In this document: in pieces, positions 1 through 6,378 of the stretch
Layout of the letters: every line of letters starts with the position of its first letter
How positions within the stretch are numbered: position 1 is the stretch's first letter
Origin: Pseudomonadota bacterium
GTDB lineage: Bacteria > SAR324 > XYD2-FULL-50-16 > JAHJRI01
Assembly (NCBI GenBank): GCA_022360105.1
Contig: JAKSDL010000340.1
Coordinates: 1-6,920 of the forward strand
Reading direction: 5' to 3'
Length of the DNA: 6,920 bases
Position numbers and translations under genes: made by a program
Notes under the pieces: model-generated
Databases searched by the model: none
What the model was told of the DNA's origin: nothing
What the model saw: only the letters and a program-made list of their open reading frames with translations

Positions 1-9
1 CGGATTTGA

Positions 10-441
10 TCAATCCACTTTTAAATCAGGAAAAGCATTCAGGACAGCTCCGCCAATTTCAGAGGAAATCTGTTGAGAATTGAGAGGTGTATCCTTGCTG
101 CTTCGCCTGGTAGATACCTTAAACCTGGGATTTTTAAGAGATGAATTTTCGATTTGTTGTTTAAAGACCTCAACAGCTTTAGCAGCAAGCTCATTCATAT
201 CATGGGAGCAAGATTCCGCAACGCTGAAATTAGCAATCCCCGGGATGTATTTGAGAATGGCTGTCGCTTTGTCCAACGAGGCTTCAGTTTCAACAATTAT
301 CCTGCCATAAATCTTGCGAACAGTTGATTTTTCAAGACTGGAGAGATGACTTCTGATGTTTTTGATTAATACATCTTCAAACCAATTTCGGTTTTTTCCT
401 TTTAAAGCTACTTCAGAATAGCGGATGACTATTGAATTCAT
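10..441 (-). CDS. thiI: ThiI N-terminal part (tRNA 4-thiouridine synthase), ended by an in-frame TGA at the window edge
   Basis: ThiI transfers sulfur to uridine-8 of tRNA and, in many bacteria, to the thiazole of thiamine. The 143 visible residues match its N-terminal ferredoxin-like and THUMP region: RYSEVALKGKNRNWFE at residues 7-22 corresponds to the family's RYGEISLKGKNR-type opening, and RRSSKDTPLNSQQISSEIG at 111-129 to the RRADK..PLTS.EI..E.G stretch. Full proteins run to about 390-480 residues, so the PP-loop catalytic domain lies outside the window. The frame stops at TGA (bases 10-12) just after LKVD. The next codons in the same frame read S-N-P, matching the family's KVDLxNPD motif with the stop in place of Leu. 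This looks like a point nonsense change or a sequence error, not a natural end. The ATG at 441 has no Shine-Dalgarno sequence but an A-rich leader. It lies 28 bases after the stop of the pseudouridine synthase gene on the same strand, so the two are probably one operon. The family call is firm; intactness is doubtful. Confidence 0.87.
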   Translation of the reverse strand: MNSIVIRYSEVALKGKNRNWFEDVLIKNIRSHLSSLEKSTVRKIYGRIIVETEASLDKATAILKYIPGIANFSVAESCSHDMNELAAKAVEVFKQQIENSSLKNPRFKVSTRRSSKDTPLNSQQISSEIGGAVLNAFPDLKVD

Positions 442-469
442 AATCTTTATTGGTCTATGGAGTTGGGAT

Positions 470-1420
470 CTAAATCTCCCGTGAGTCGTACAAAAGTGGG
501 TTGATTTTATCCATCCAACCGCTGGAATTGTCTTTTATCGTAACCATTTGATTAGAAAATGGATTCAAAAACGATAACGATTCACAATGCAAGGCCTGGC
601 GTTTTAGTTTGATTTTGGAAAGAATTCTATTGCAATCCCTGTATTGAAACCAATCCAGGAATACATTTTCATCCGGGTAGTATTTTTTATCACCTACAAT
701 GGGGCAACCGATTGCTGCCAAATGTGCCCTGATCTGGTTGGTTTTTCCGGTTATCGGTCGTACCCATAATCGTGAAAACTTGCCCCATTTTTCCTTCTTT
801 TCGATCAAGGTCAGACTGTTCGCTTCTTTTGATTTTTCCAGGACCAGTTTTGTATAGATTTTAGATTGTTCATCCAACACAAGATCACCTGAAATGGCAT
901 CCATTTCGGGTTCATTAAAAACAACCGCCTGGTACCGTTTTTCTACCCGATGATCTTGAAAGAGCATTTGAATTTCTCTTCTCACCTGTTTTTCTTTGCC
1001 AAAAAGCAAAACCCCGCTGGTTTCGATATCAAGTCTATGGACAGGGCTAAGTTTTTGGTTGTTGAAGTGCTCTTTCATCCAGATTGCCATCGAATTAAAA
1101 TAGTAACTTGCTGATGGTGTAACTGGGAGGTAATCCGGCTTTGAGACAGCTATCATCCATTCATCTTCGTACAATACGTCTATACCCGAATCTATCGTTT
1201 CCTCATCAACACGTCGATGTTCGTACTCAAGCCAGTCTCCCTGCTGCAACAATGTTTCCGGGTTTACTTTTTCCCCATTTATGCGCACCCTGTTTTTAAT
1301 GGCTTCATGAAGAGATGATTCATCTTGGTTACGAAAATAGCGTTCTTTCACAAAATCGAAGAGTGACTTGGGAGCGAACTCATAGCGATAACGAAAAAGC
1401 TTTGTATCCGGATAAAGCAC
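470..1420 (-). CDS. RluA-family pseudouridine synthase
   Basis: This enzyme isomerises specific uridines in rRNA or tRNA to pseudouridine; the target cannot be told from sequence. Numbered from a GTG start at 1420 (316 residues), an S4-like RNA-binding region spans about 9-70. The catalytic domain opens with YEDEWMIAVSKPDYLPVTPS (84-103). HRLD at 128-131 carries the catalytic Asp131 in the setting SPVHRLDIETSGVLLFGK. GKTNQIRAHL (225-234) and RQALH (274-278) are the later conserved motifs. The open frame runs on to a TTG at 1516, but it contains no ATG before the catalytic domain, and the extra 32 residues look unlike the family. I prefer the GTG, which puts the start about eight residues before the conserved FRYRYEF. 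It also leaves about 105 bases between this gene and the divergent phosphatase gene for promoters. A TTG at 1477 is another option. thiI follows 28 bases downstream. The stop codon is TAG. Confidence 0.9.
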   Translation of the reverse strand: MLYPDTKLFRYRYEFAPKSLFDFVKERYFRNQDESSLHEAIKNRVRINGEKVNPETLLQQGDWLEYEHRRVDEETIDSGIDVLYEDEWMIAVSKPDYLPVTPSASYYFNSMAIWMKEHFNNQKLSPVHRLDIETSGVLLFGKEKQVRREIQMLFQDHRVEKRYQAVVFNEPEMDAISGDLVLDEQSKIYTKLVLEKSKEANSLTLIEKKEKWGKFSRLWVRPITGKTNQIRAHLAAIGCPIVGDKKYYPDENVFLDWFQYRDCNRILSKIKLKRQALHCESLSFLNPFSNQMVTIKDNSSGWMDKINPLLYDSREI

Positions 1421-1525
1421 TATAAATACTGGGGAAATGGAATCTTGCCTGTAACAAGACCAAATTATTGAGTACAACCGATTCTTAAAGGAACCAGGGC
1501 TGATTAAAATGCCCAATTAAAAAGC
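1421..1525. promoter_or_regulatory. Probable divergent promoter region
   Basis: This is the space between the preferred GTG start of the pseudouridine synthase gene (minus strand) and the ATG of the phosphatase gene (plus strand). On the plus strand a TAAAAT at 1505-1510 lies 17 bases after a poor -35 match, TTCTTA at 1482-1487, which would leave a very short leader before the ATG at 1526. No good minus-strand pair was found. The regulatory role is inferred mainly from the head-to-head gene arrangement. Confidence 0.3.
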
Positions 1526-2200
1526 ATGCAACTGAACAACGGCAATCGAACCATTATAATAGGAGATGTTCACGGATGTCTTGATGAACTGAATGCTCTG
1601 ATAACGAAGGTCAATTATAGGCCGGAAAATGACAGCTTATACTTTCTGGGTGATGTCATCAACCGGGGGCCTTTCTCAAAAAAGACTTATTTAAGAATCA
1701 AAGAATTAAATGCTGTTTCTCTTCTTGGCAATCACGAACAGTATTTGTTGAATTCTATTGCTTCTAATGAAAGCAACGACCTGGTGGTGCGAATGAGGCA
1801 GGAATTTGGCAGTTCATTCCGGGAATTTACAGACGAGATTGCCAATTGGCCTCTATTTATAGAGACTGAAGACTTTATTCTGGTTCATGCCGGACTGGTG
1901 CCTGGGAAGCACCCATCGGAAAGCGAAGATTGGATGCTAACATCAATCCGAACCTGGGATGGTACAGGAACCGATCTTAACAATCCGAATCATCCACCCT
2001 GGTTCGAGTTTTATAAAAGTAACAAGCTGGTGGTGTTTGCCCACTGGGCTGCCCTGGGAGGTATCGTCAGGGACAATGTTATTGGGCTTGATTCCGGATG
2101 TGTCTATGGGAACAGCCTTTCTGCATTATTGCTTCCAAAAAAAAAGATCGTAACCGTTGCGGCCAATCAGGTGTACCATCCTATAAAAGAAGAAAATTAA
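1526..2200 (+). CDS. ApaH-like PPP-family metallophosphatase
   Basis: This is a 224-residue cytoplasmic metallophosphoesterase of the PPP superfamily (ApaH, PrpE and bacterial Ser/Thr phosphatase relatives). All metal-site motifs are present in order: GDVHG at 13-17, GDVINRGP at 42-49, GNHE at 68-71, a metal-binding His in LVHAG (121), and the ApaH-type end FAHWA (171-175) followed by LDSGCVYGNSLSAL (188-201). ApaH splits Ap4A symmetrically into two ADP. The FGHWA/LDTGCVWG-like tail and the overall size point to this branch more than to protein phosphatases. It is shorter than E. coli ApaH (about 280 residues) and has Ala where ApaH usually has Gly before the second-to-last metal His, so the substrate is uncertain and a protein phosphatase or another nucleotidase is possible. 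The ATG follows an A-rich leader without a Shine-Dalgarno sequence. It is divergent from the pseudouridine synthase gene and 92 bases ahead of the unknown gene on the same strand. Confidence 0.87.
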   Translation: MQLNNGNRTIIIGDVHGCLDELNALITKVNYRPENDSLYFLGDVINRGPFSKKTYLRIKELNAVSLLGNHEQYLLNSIASNESNDLVVRMRQEFGSSFREFTDEIANWPLFIETEDFILVHAGLVPGKHPSESEDWMLTSIRTWDGTGTDLNNPNHPPWFEFYKSNKLVVFAHWAALGGIVRDNVIGLDSGCVYGNSLSALLLPKKKIVTVAANQVYHPIKEEN

Positions 2201-2218
2201 CTGATTTCAAGGTATGTA

Positions 2219-2264
2219 TGGTAAAAAAAAAGCCAATGGTATATTAGAGTGGTAAAAAGCCCAT
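2219..2264. repeat. Short imperfect direct repeat with a nine-A run
   Basis: In the 92-base gap before the unknown gene, TGGT-A9-GCCAAT (2219-2237) is echoed by TGGT-A5-GCCCAT (2250-2264; base 2250 is the T). The two copies differ mainly in the length of the A run, as expected from slippage. TATATT at 2240-2245 between them could serve as a -10 box for the unknown gene, but there is no matching -35. Confidence 0.4.
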
Positions 2265-2292
2265 TTATCTATTGAATGAAATTATAAAACTT

Positions 2293-4254
2293 ATGGCAAA
2301 ACAAGCACAAAAGAGTGTTCAGATCGAAGTAGACAGTGAAACATTTAAAAACCAGGTCGAGCTGTTTGTCCAGCATCATCGAAAACGTCAGCAACAACCT
2401 GATTATCAAAATGAGCTTAAAAACAAGGATGTTCAAGAGCTGATTGAAGAAGCACCAATCTTGCCGGATAAGGCAATCGATGTGTTTTTTACCTTTGATA
2501 AGGAAACCAGTGTTCTGCCCGATGTTGTCGGTGAGGTACATGAATCCTTAAAAGCCATGCAGGCTAAAATAAATGAACTTCCATCAAAAAAGCGATTCTT
2601 TATCCTGGAGACAGCAAATTTTTTCAGCAGCAAAATAAGTATCGGTAAGTTAATTCCGGCTTTGCTTCTTATGGAAGGGCTGGATCAAAAGAAGATTATC
2701 TGTGAGTTCGTTCTGCCGACATTCTTGAATATTAACAAGAATATAGAAATTCTGGTGGCAGATGATTCCCTGTTCGACCCAAAAACCCTGCACATTGAGC
2801 GAGGGTTGTTGTATTCGTTTATTTCGGATCTCGCCAAAACACTTGTCAAGTTGTTCAATCAGGAATTTGTCGAAGAATTTGGTGAGATTCATACCCCATT
2901 AGAGTTCTTTCTTACCGCGTTCAAACCGGGATCATTTAAAATCCAATCATCCAGTTTATCAGATTCTGAGTATATTTATGAGGAGATGATCGATGATCCG
3001 GACGAGATCCGCGATGTTACCCTTGAATTTGTCACACTGATTCAGTCTCACGATTCCCTTTATCACTACTCATTAAAAAGACATGCCTACTATAAGGCTT
3101 TTTTGGCGGGCATCCTGAAACCCGGTCGTTTTGAAGACATCGACGATATAGATATCAGTCGAATTGTGGCAGGATGTTTGGTCAAAAACGGTCAATTGCT
3201 GGTTGAGGATGATTTGATCGATAGCCTGATTGATGAAGATGCCTTCGAGGATGCAGATACCCTTGAAGCATTTGTTGAATTCATCGATCAGCTTGCACCT
3301 TCAACGATCTATAAACTGATCATTCGCATTAGAATGAGTCTGCAACACCTGGCGAAAGCTAATTTCACCGACGAGTTTCAGGATGTTCAGAAAATGTCGG
3401 TGAGAAATGTATTAAAAACGATTTGGGTAGGAGTTGTTCGGCTCTTAGATAAAGGCATTTCTCTGGCTACCGAACCTATCAAAAGGGCTGTGGATGTCGT
3501 CAAGACCACCTACAAGACCTTTGCCAAGGAAGAGAAGGCGGAAGAAAAAGGGGAGCTGGAAGATGTCGCCGGAAGAAAGGGAAGTTTGACCTTTAAGGAT
3601 GGAGAAGTCATCCCCAAAAATCTGGAAAGCTTTGCTATCATGACACAGTACTACCACATGATCGAGCCTGATGTGCTTGCCATCAGGGGAGAACATGATG
3701 GAGCTAGCCATAAGGATTTTGGTTTTAACAGCCGGATCTTCAGGCAGGATGAAAGCCTGTTGATTGAATTTTATGATTGTGTTCTAAGTTTGTTTGATGC
3801 CTTAAAAAACAATCCTAAGGTTAAAGTCATCAAGTTTGATAACCAGAGCAATATCACTGAATATGCAGTTTCCTACGCTTTTGGCAATAGAATGATTTCG
3901 ATAGGCATCACCCATCTGCGAATGGGAAATACCATGGTGATTAATGAGAGGGATTTGTTTCCTTACGTATTACTATTTAAGGAAGGAAAAAAGAAGAATT
4001 TCGGCAGAGTGCTAAGTCGAGAAGCTGTCGTTAACGGGCAGATAAAGATCTTCAATGAGGTCGAATTCATGAGCAGTAGCTCTGTATACATCTACGAATC
4101 GTTGTATCTGCTCCTTCATCTTCTGCCGGAAAAAACCTGGAATAAACCCTATGCTCAAAAATGTATCCGCTTTTTATTGGGAGAACTCCAAAAATTTAAG
4201 GAAAAAAGCGGCAGGCTACTCTATTGCGTTAATATTCCTGAGAAAGCCAAATAA
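2293..4254 (+). CDS. Large soluble protein of unknown function
   Basis: I do not recognise this 653-residue protein and can assign no function. It has no signal peptide, no convincing membrane span and no cysteine-rich or nucleotide-binding motif, so it is probably cytoplasmic. Residues 1-50 are polar and charged. About 95-215 is a mixed helix/strand region (RFFILETANFFSSKISIGKL at 101-120). A strongly acidic helical middle follows (EYIYEEMIDDPDEIRD at 226-241, FEDIDDIDISR at 280-290, then many Asp/Glu over 302-332). A basic amphipathic stretch spans about 370-410. A charged linker, KEEKAEEKGELEDVAGRKG (412-430), leads into a compact C-terminal region at about 431-645. The linker suggests at least two domains. 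The ATG at 2293 is chosen over an in-frame TTG at 2272, which would add seven residues; both have A-rich upstream sequence and no Shine-Dalgarno. The frame is open throughout, ends in TAA and uses ordinary codons, so it is a real gene. It may be co-transcribed with the phosphatase gene upstream, and its end faces the yciO-like gene across 3 bases. Confidence 0.85.
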   Translation: MAKQAQKSVQIEVDSETFKNQVELFVQHHRKRQQQPDYQNELKNKDVQELIEEAPILPDKAIDVFFTFDKETSVLPDVVGEVHESLKAMQAKINELPSKKRFFILETANFFSSKISIGKLIPALLLMEGLDQKKIICEFVLPTFLNINKNIEILVADDSLFDPKTLHIERGLLYSFISDLAKTLVKLFNQEFVEEFGEIHTPLEFFLTAFKPGSFKIQSSSLSDSEYIYEEMIDDPDEIRDVTLEFVTLIQSHDSLYHYSLKRHAYYKAFLAGILKPGRFEDIDDIDISRIVAGCLVKNGQLLVEDDLIDSLIDEDAFEDADTLEAFVEFIDQLAPSTIYKLIIRIRMSLQHLAKANFTDEFQDVQKMSVRNVLKTIWVGVVRLLDKGISLATEPIKRAVDVVKTTYKTFAKEEKAEEKGELEDVAGRKGSLTFKDGEVIPKNLESFAIMTQYYHMIEPDVLAIRGEHDGASHKDFGFNSRIFRQDESLLIEFYDCVLSLFDALKNNPKVKVIKFDNQSNITEYAVSYAFGNRMISIGITHLRMGNTMVINERDLFPYVLLFKEGKKKNFGRVLSREAVVNGQIKIFNEVEFMSSSSVYIYESLYLLLHLLPEKTWNKPYAQKCIRFLLGELQKFKEKSGRLLYCVNIPEKAK

Positions 4255-4257
4255 CCG

Positions 4258-4869
4258 TTAATTATTTATCCAGTCCAAATCCGCATCCCCTGCGCGAATA
4301 ATCTCTGTTGGAGAAACAGAAAAATCGATAATTGCGGATTTGGTCAAATACAATTCCCCGCTGTCCACAACACAATCCACCAGTTTTTCATATTGTTCAT
4401 GAATTTCGTAAGGATAATGAACACCATCCTCCGGTTCAGGCAGACTGCTGCTTAATATCGGCTCATCCATAGTCTCAACAAGCATGGTGGATGTCGCTGC
4501 ATCGGGCATTCTAACGCCAATAGTGGATCGAGGAGAAAGCATGATCTTGGGCACCATTTTGGAAGCCTCAAAAATAAAGGTGTAAGGCCCTGGAACAATC
4601 GATTTGATTTTTCTAAAAATTGGTGTACTGATCCCTTTGGTGTATTGTTGGAACTGCTTTGTATCGTTGCAAATAAAGGTTAGCGGTTTCTTTTTATCGA
4701 TCTCTTTAATCTGATAGATGCGCTTCATAGCTTTTTTGCTGTGGATACAGCATCCAAAGGAATAGGTTGTGTCGGTTCCGTAAATGATGACACCGTCATT
4801 TTTGATGATTTCGATGACTTGATCGATTAATCGTTGTTGAGGACTGTACGGATGAATTTCTAATAACAT
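4258..4869 (-). CDS. yciO: YciO-type protein of the Sua5/YciO/YrdC family
   Basis: This family contains the enzymes that make threonylcarbamoyl-AMP from threonine, bicarbonate and ATP for the t6A modification at tRNA position 37. The 203-residue protein is a single YrdC-like domain without the extra Sua5 C-terminal domain. It resembles E. coli YciO more than TsaC: IHPYSPQQRLIDQVIEII at 5-22, IIYGTDTTYSFGC at 28-40, KKPLTFICND at 60-69, PGPYTFIF at 93-100, STIGVRMP at 115-122 and LSSSLP at 139-144. The usual YPTD reads YGTD here, and the nucleotide-site STSAN motif is replaced by SSSLP, as in the YciO branch. The cellular role of YciO proteins is less clear than that of TsaC/Sua5, so whether this is the cell's t6A enzyme is open. 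The start is ATG at 4869 with no Shine-Dalgarno. It lies 33 bases after trmL on the same strand, probably the last gene of a hisA-trmL-yciO operon. Confidence 0.88.
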   Translation of the reverse strand: MLLEIHPYSPQQRLIDQVIEIIKNDGVIIYGTDTTYSFGCCIHSKKAMKRIYQIKEIDKKKPLTFICNDTKQFQQYTKGISTPIFRKIKSIVPGPYTFIFEASKMVPKIMLSPRSTIGVRMPDAATSTMLVETMDEPILSSSLPEPEDGVHYPYEIHEQYEKLVDCVVDSGELYLTKSAIIDFSVSPTEIIRAGDADLDWINN

Positions 4870-4902
4870 GTTTCTTTTGTAGAGTTTTAAGTGGTGCTTG
4901 AA

Positions 4903-5370
4903 TTAATGATTTAAAGTTGCCCAGTTGGTTTGGCGTAAAGCTTCATAAAGTACAGCAGCTACCGAAGAGCTTAAATTGAGGCTCCTGACACCAGTCTTGA
5001 CCATGGGAATGGTACGACATCTGGATTGATATTTTTTTAAGTAGAATTCATCAATACCCTTGGTTTCGCTCCCAAATATAATGTAATCTCCATCTTTAAA
5101 ATTACTGTCAGAATATCTGGGTTCCACTTTTGTCGTCAGCAAATGGATGTCGGATTCCAGCATCTTACTCATATATTCACTGGTGTCAGGGAAGTATTCC
5201 CAATTGACATATTCCCAATAATCAAGCCCGGCTCGCTTCAGGTAGCGATCTGTCAGCTCAAATCCAATTTTTCCGACAATATCCAGCTTTGTGTTGGTAG
5301 CCGCACACAGTCTGGCAATATTGCCTGTATTAGGGGGTATTTGTGGTTCTAATAATGTAATAGTAAACAT
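4903..5370 (-). CDS. trmL: TrmL, tRNA (cytidine/uridine-34 2'-O)-methyltransferase
   Basis: TrmL is a small SPOUT methyltransferase that uses S-adenosylmethionine to methylate the ribose of the wobble nucleotide in certain leucine tRNAs. The 155-residue product is the normal length for the family. Motif 1 is PPNTGNIAR at 12-20, motif 2 is IIFGSETKGID at 97-107, and motif 3 is IPMVKTGVRSLNLSSSVA at 121-138, leading into VLYEALRQ; together these build the trefoil-knot cofactor site. The frame extends 27 codons further upstream to an ATG at 5451, but that part overlaps the hisA coding end. The family begins with M-hydrophobic-LLEPQIPPNTGN, so the ATG at 5370 is the start. This leaves 13 bases after the hisA stop, consistent with co-transcription. 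Activity on other tRNAs cannot be excluded, since SpoU-family names are often transferred loosely. Confidence 0.93.
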   Translation of the reverse strand: MFTITLLEPQIPPNTGNIARLCAATNTKLDIVGKIGFELTDRYLKRAGLDYWEYVNWEYFPDTSEYMSKMLESDIHLLTTKVEPRYSDSNFKDGDYIIFGSETKGIDEFYLKKYQSRCRTIPMVKTGVRSLNLSSSVAAVLYEALRQTNWATLNH

Positions 5371-5383
5371 CCCATCTATTATA

Positions 5384-6139
5384 TTATGAGTATTGAAGCA
5401 TCTCTTTATATTTGAGATTCGTTCCGCCGAAAATATCCAAAGCACTGCCAACTGTAAAATCCAATTTATCCCTGCCTTTCTGTTTAATCAAATCGATATC
5501 GCTTTGTGAAGAAATGCCGCCGGCATAGGTAATGGGTATTTTGCCCCAATTGCCCAGAAGTCCGACCAATTGCGTTTCAATTCCATTGCACATGCCTTCC
5601 ACGTCAACAGCATGAATCAGAAATTCATGACAGTATCGGGCAAAGTAGTCCAGGCTGTCATCATCAACGACAATGTTAGTGAACTGTTGCCAACGATCCG
5701 TAACAACCCAATACTTTCCATTTTTTAAGCGACAACTTAAATCAAGCACCAGTTTGTCTTTGCCAATCTTTTTTACAAGTCGTCGCAATCGATCTTCATG
5801 TACAAGACCATCGGAGAATATATATGAGGTGACGATTACATCACTGGCTCCTTTATCCAGCCAAAATTCAGCATTATCAGCCGTGATACCGCCACCTAAC
5901 TGCATTCCGCCATTCCAGGCTGTCAAGGCATCTACTGCTGCATCATCATTATTCGGTCCCAGGCGAATGACGTGACCACCTGTCAAACCATCCCTTTTAT
6001 ATCGCTCTGCAAACCACGACGGTGGTTTGGAACTGGCAAAATTAGTGATTGTTCTCGAGCCATCCTGATCCGATAAAGATGAACCAACAATCTGCTTCAC
6101 TTTACCTTGATGAAGATCTATACAAGGTCTGAATCTCAT
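5384..6139 (-). CDS. hisA: HisA, ProFAR isomerase of the eukaryotic HIS6 type
   Basis: HisA converts ProFAR to PRFAR, the Amadori rearrangement in histidine biosynthesis, on a single (beta/alpha)8 barrel. The 251-residue protein follows yeast His6 rather than ordinary bacterial HisA: FRPCIDLHQGKVKQIVG at 3-19, GGHVIRLGPNNDDAA at 54-68, LGGGI at 81-85, ASDVIVTSYIF at 98-108, LVLDLSCR at 130-137, EFLIHAVDVEGMCNGI at 172-187, YAGGIS at 205-210 and GSALDIFGG at 231-239. The catalytic aspartates are probably Asp8 (CIDLH) and Asp133 (LDLS). The Gly-rich LGGGI and AGGIS/GSALD stretches bind the two phosphates. No other his gene is in the window, so it is uncoupled from a his operon here. It appears to lead the hisA-trmL-yciO transcription unit. 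The ATG at 6139 has an A-rich leader (TTAATAAAGAC) and no Shine-Dalgarno. The assignment to this branch is from remembered family sequence, and I consider it strong. Confidence 0.93.
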   Translation of the reverse strand: MRFRPCIDLHQGKVKQIVGSSLSDQDGSRTITNFASSKPPSWFAERYKRDGLTGGHVIRLGPNNDDAAVDALTAWNGGMQLGGGITADNAEFWLDKGASDVIVTSYIFSDGLVHEDRLRRLVKKIGKDKLVLDLSCRLKNGKYWVVTDRWQQFTNIVVDDDSLDYFARYCHEFLIHAVDVEGMCNGIETQLVGLLGNWGKIPITYAGGISSQSDIDLIKQKGRDKLDFTVGSALDIFGGTNLKYKEMLQYS

Positions 6140-6161
6140 GTCTTTATTAACAGTTGTTCCG

Positions 6162-6191
6162 GTATAACGCGCTCTTCGTGCTGATTTCCAA
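6162..6191 (-). promoter_or_regulatory. Possible hisA promoter
   Basis: Reading the minus strand, TTGGAA (6191-6186) and TTATAC (6167-6162) are separated by 18 bases and lie 22 bases before the hisA ATG. Each box is only a partial match to the sigma-70 consensus, so this is a position-supported guess. Confidence 0.3.
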
Positions 6192-6271
6192 TTAAAGCCT
6201 AACCAGTGGGTTTACATGACATTAATACAGGAAACGCTACTCTGTATATCCTGTCCGTTAGTATAGCAGTG

Positions 6272-6330
6272 ATCAAAAGCATTGTTTTGGTCACCATCGT
6301 TATCAGTAGCATTGTTTGGTCACAATCGTG
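6272..6330. repeat. Imperfect tandem duplication of a 30-base unit
   Basis: Copy 1 is 6272-6301 (30 bases) and copy 2 is 6302-6330 (29 bases). Both share ATCA, then AGCATTGTTT, GGTCAC and ATCGT. They differ by a one-base T deletion and a few substitutions. A weaker partial echo, TAGCAGTG, sits just upstream at 6264-6271. Copy 1 also forms a 10-base inverted repeat, GTGATCAAAA (6269-6278) with TTTTGGTCAC (6285-6294), with one G-T pair and a six-base loop. Copy 2 has TCAC (6320-6323) facing GTGA (6328-6331). Confidence 0.7.
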
Positions 6331-6363
6331 ATGGCCTATATTAGCGGGATGTATGAGCCGCCA

Positions 6364-6378
6364 TCTTTCTTAGAAAGA
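6364..6378. repeat. Short palindrome TCTTTCT-T-AGAAAGA
   Basis: This perfect seven-base inverted repeat has one central base and lies in the 391-base stretch between hisA and tRNA-Phe. It has no T tract after it, so it is not an intrinsic terminator, and the loop is too small for a simple full hairpin. It may be chance. The rest of the stretch beyond the promoters, the duplication and the possible relic is AT-rich and shows nothing else I can support. Confidence 0.35.

Noticed and set aside
10..12. Reassignment of UGA to a sense codon in this organism
   Set aside because: Six long genes are open without any in-frame TGA and use TGG for tryptophan, so a genome-wide code change is unlikely. 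A single stop in thiI is better explained by mutation or error.
1421..1516. N-terminal extension of the pseudouridine synthase from TTG at 1516
   Set aside because: It starts directly after a stop, lacks family-like sequence and would leave only nine bases to the divergent gene; a GTG at 1420 is better placed.
2272..2292. TTG start for the unknown protein
   Set aside because: An ATG lies seven codons downstream with equally A-rich upstream sequence; nothing favours the TTG.
2269..3711. Open frames on the minus strand within the unknown gene
   Set aside because: They are short, overlap a long well-formed gene and encode no recognisable motifs.
5371..5451. Upstream extension of trmL to an ATG at 5451
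   Set aside because: It overlaps the end of hisA, and the added residues do not resemble the family, which begins at MFTITLLEPQIPPNTGN.
6206..6331. Type I toxin-like single-span hydrophobic peptide
   Set aside because: There is no ATG, no ribosome site and no sign of an antisense RNA promoter; the repeat with a frameshift is better read as a relic.
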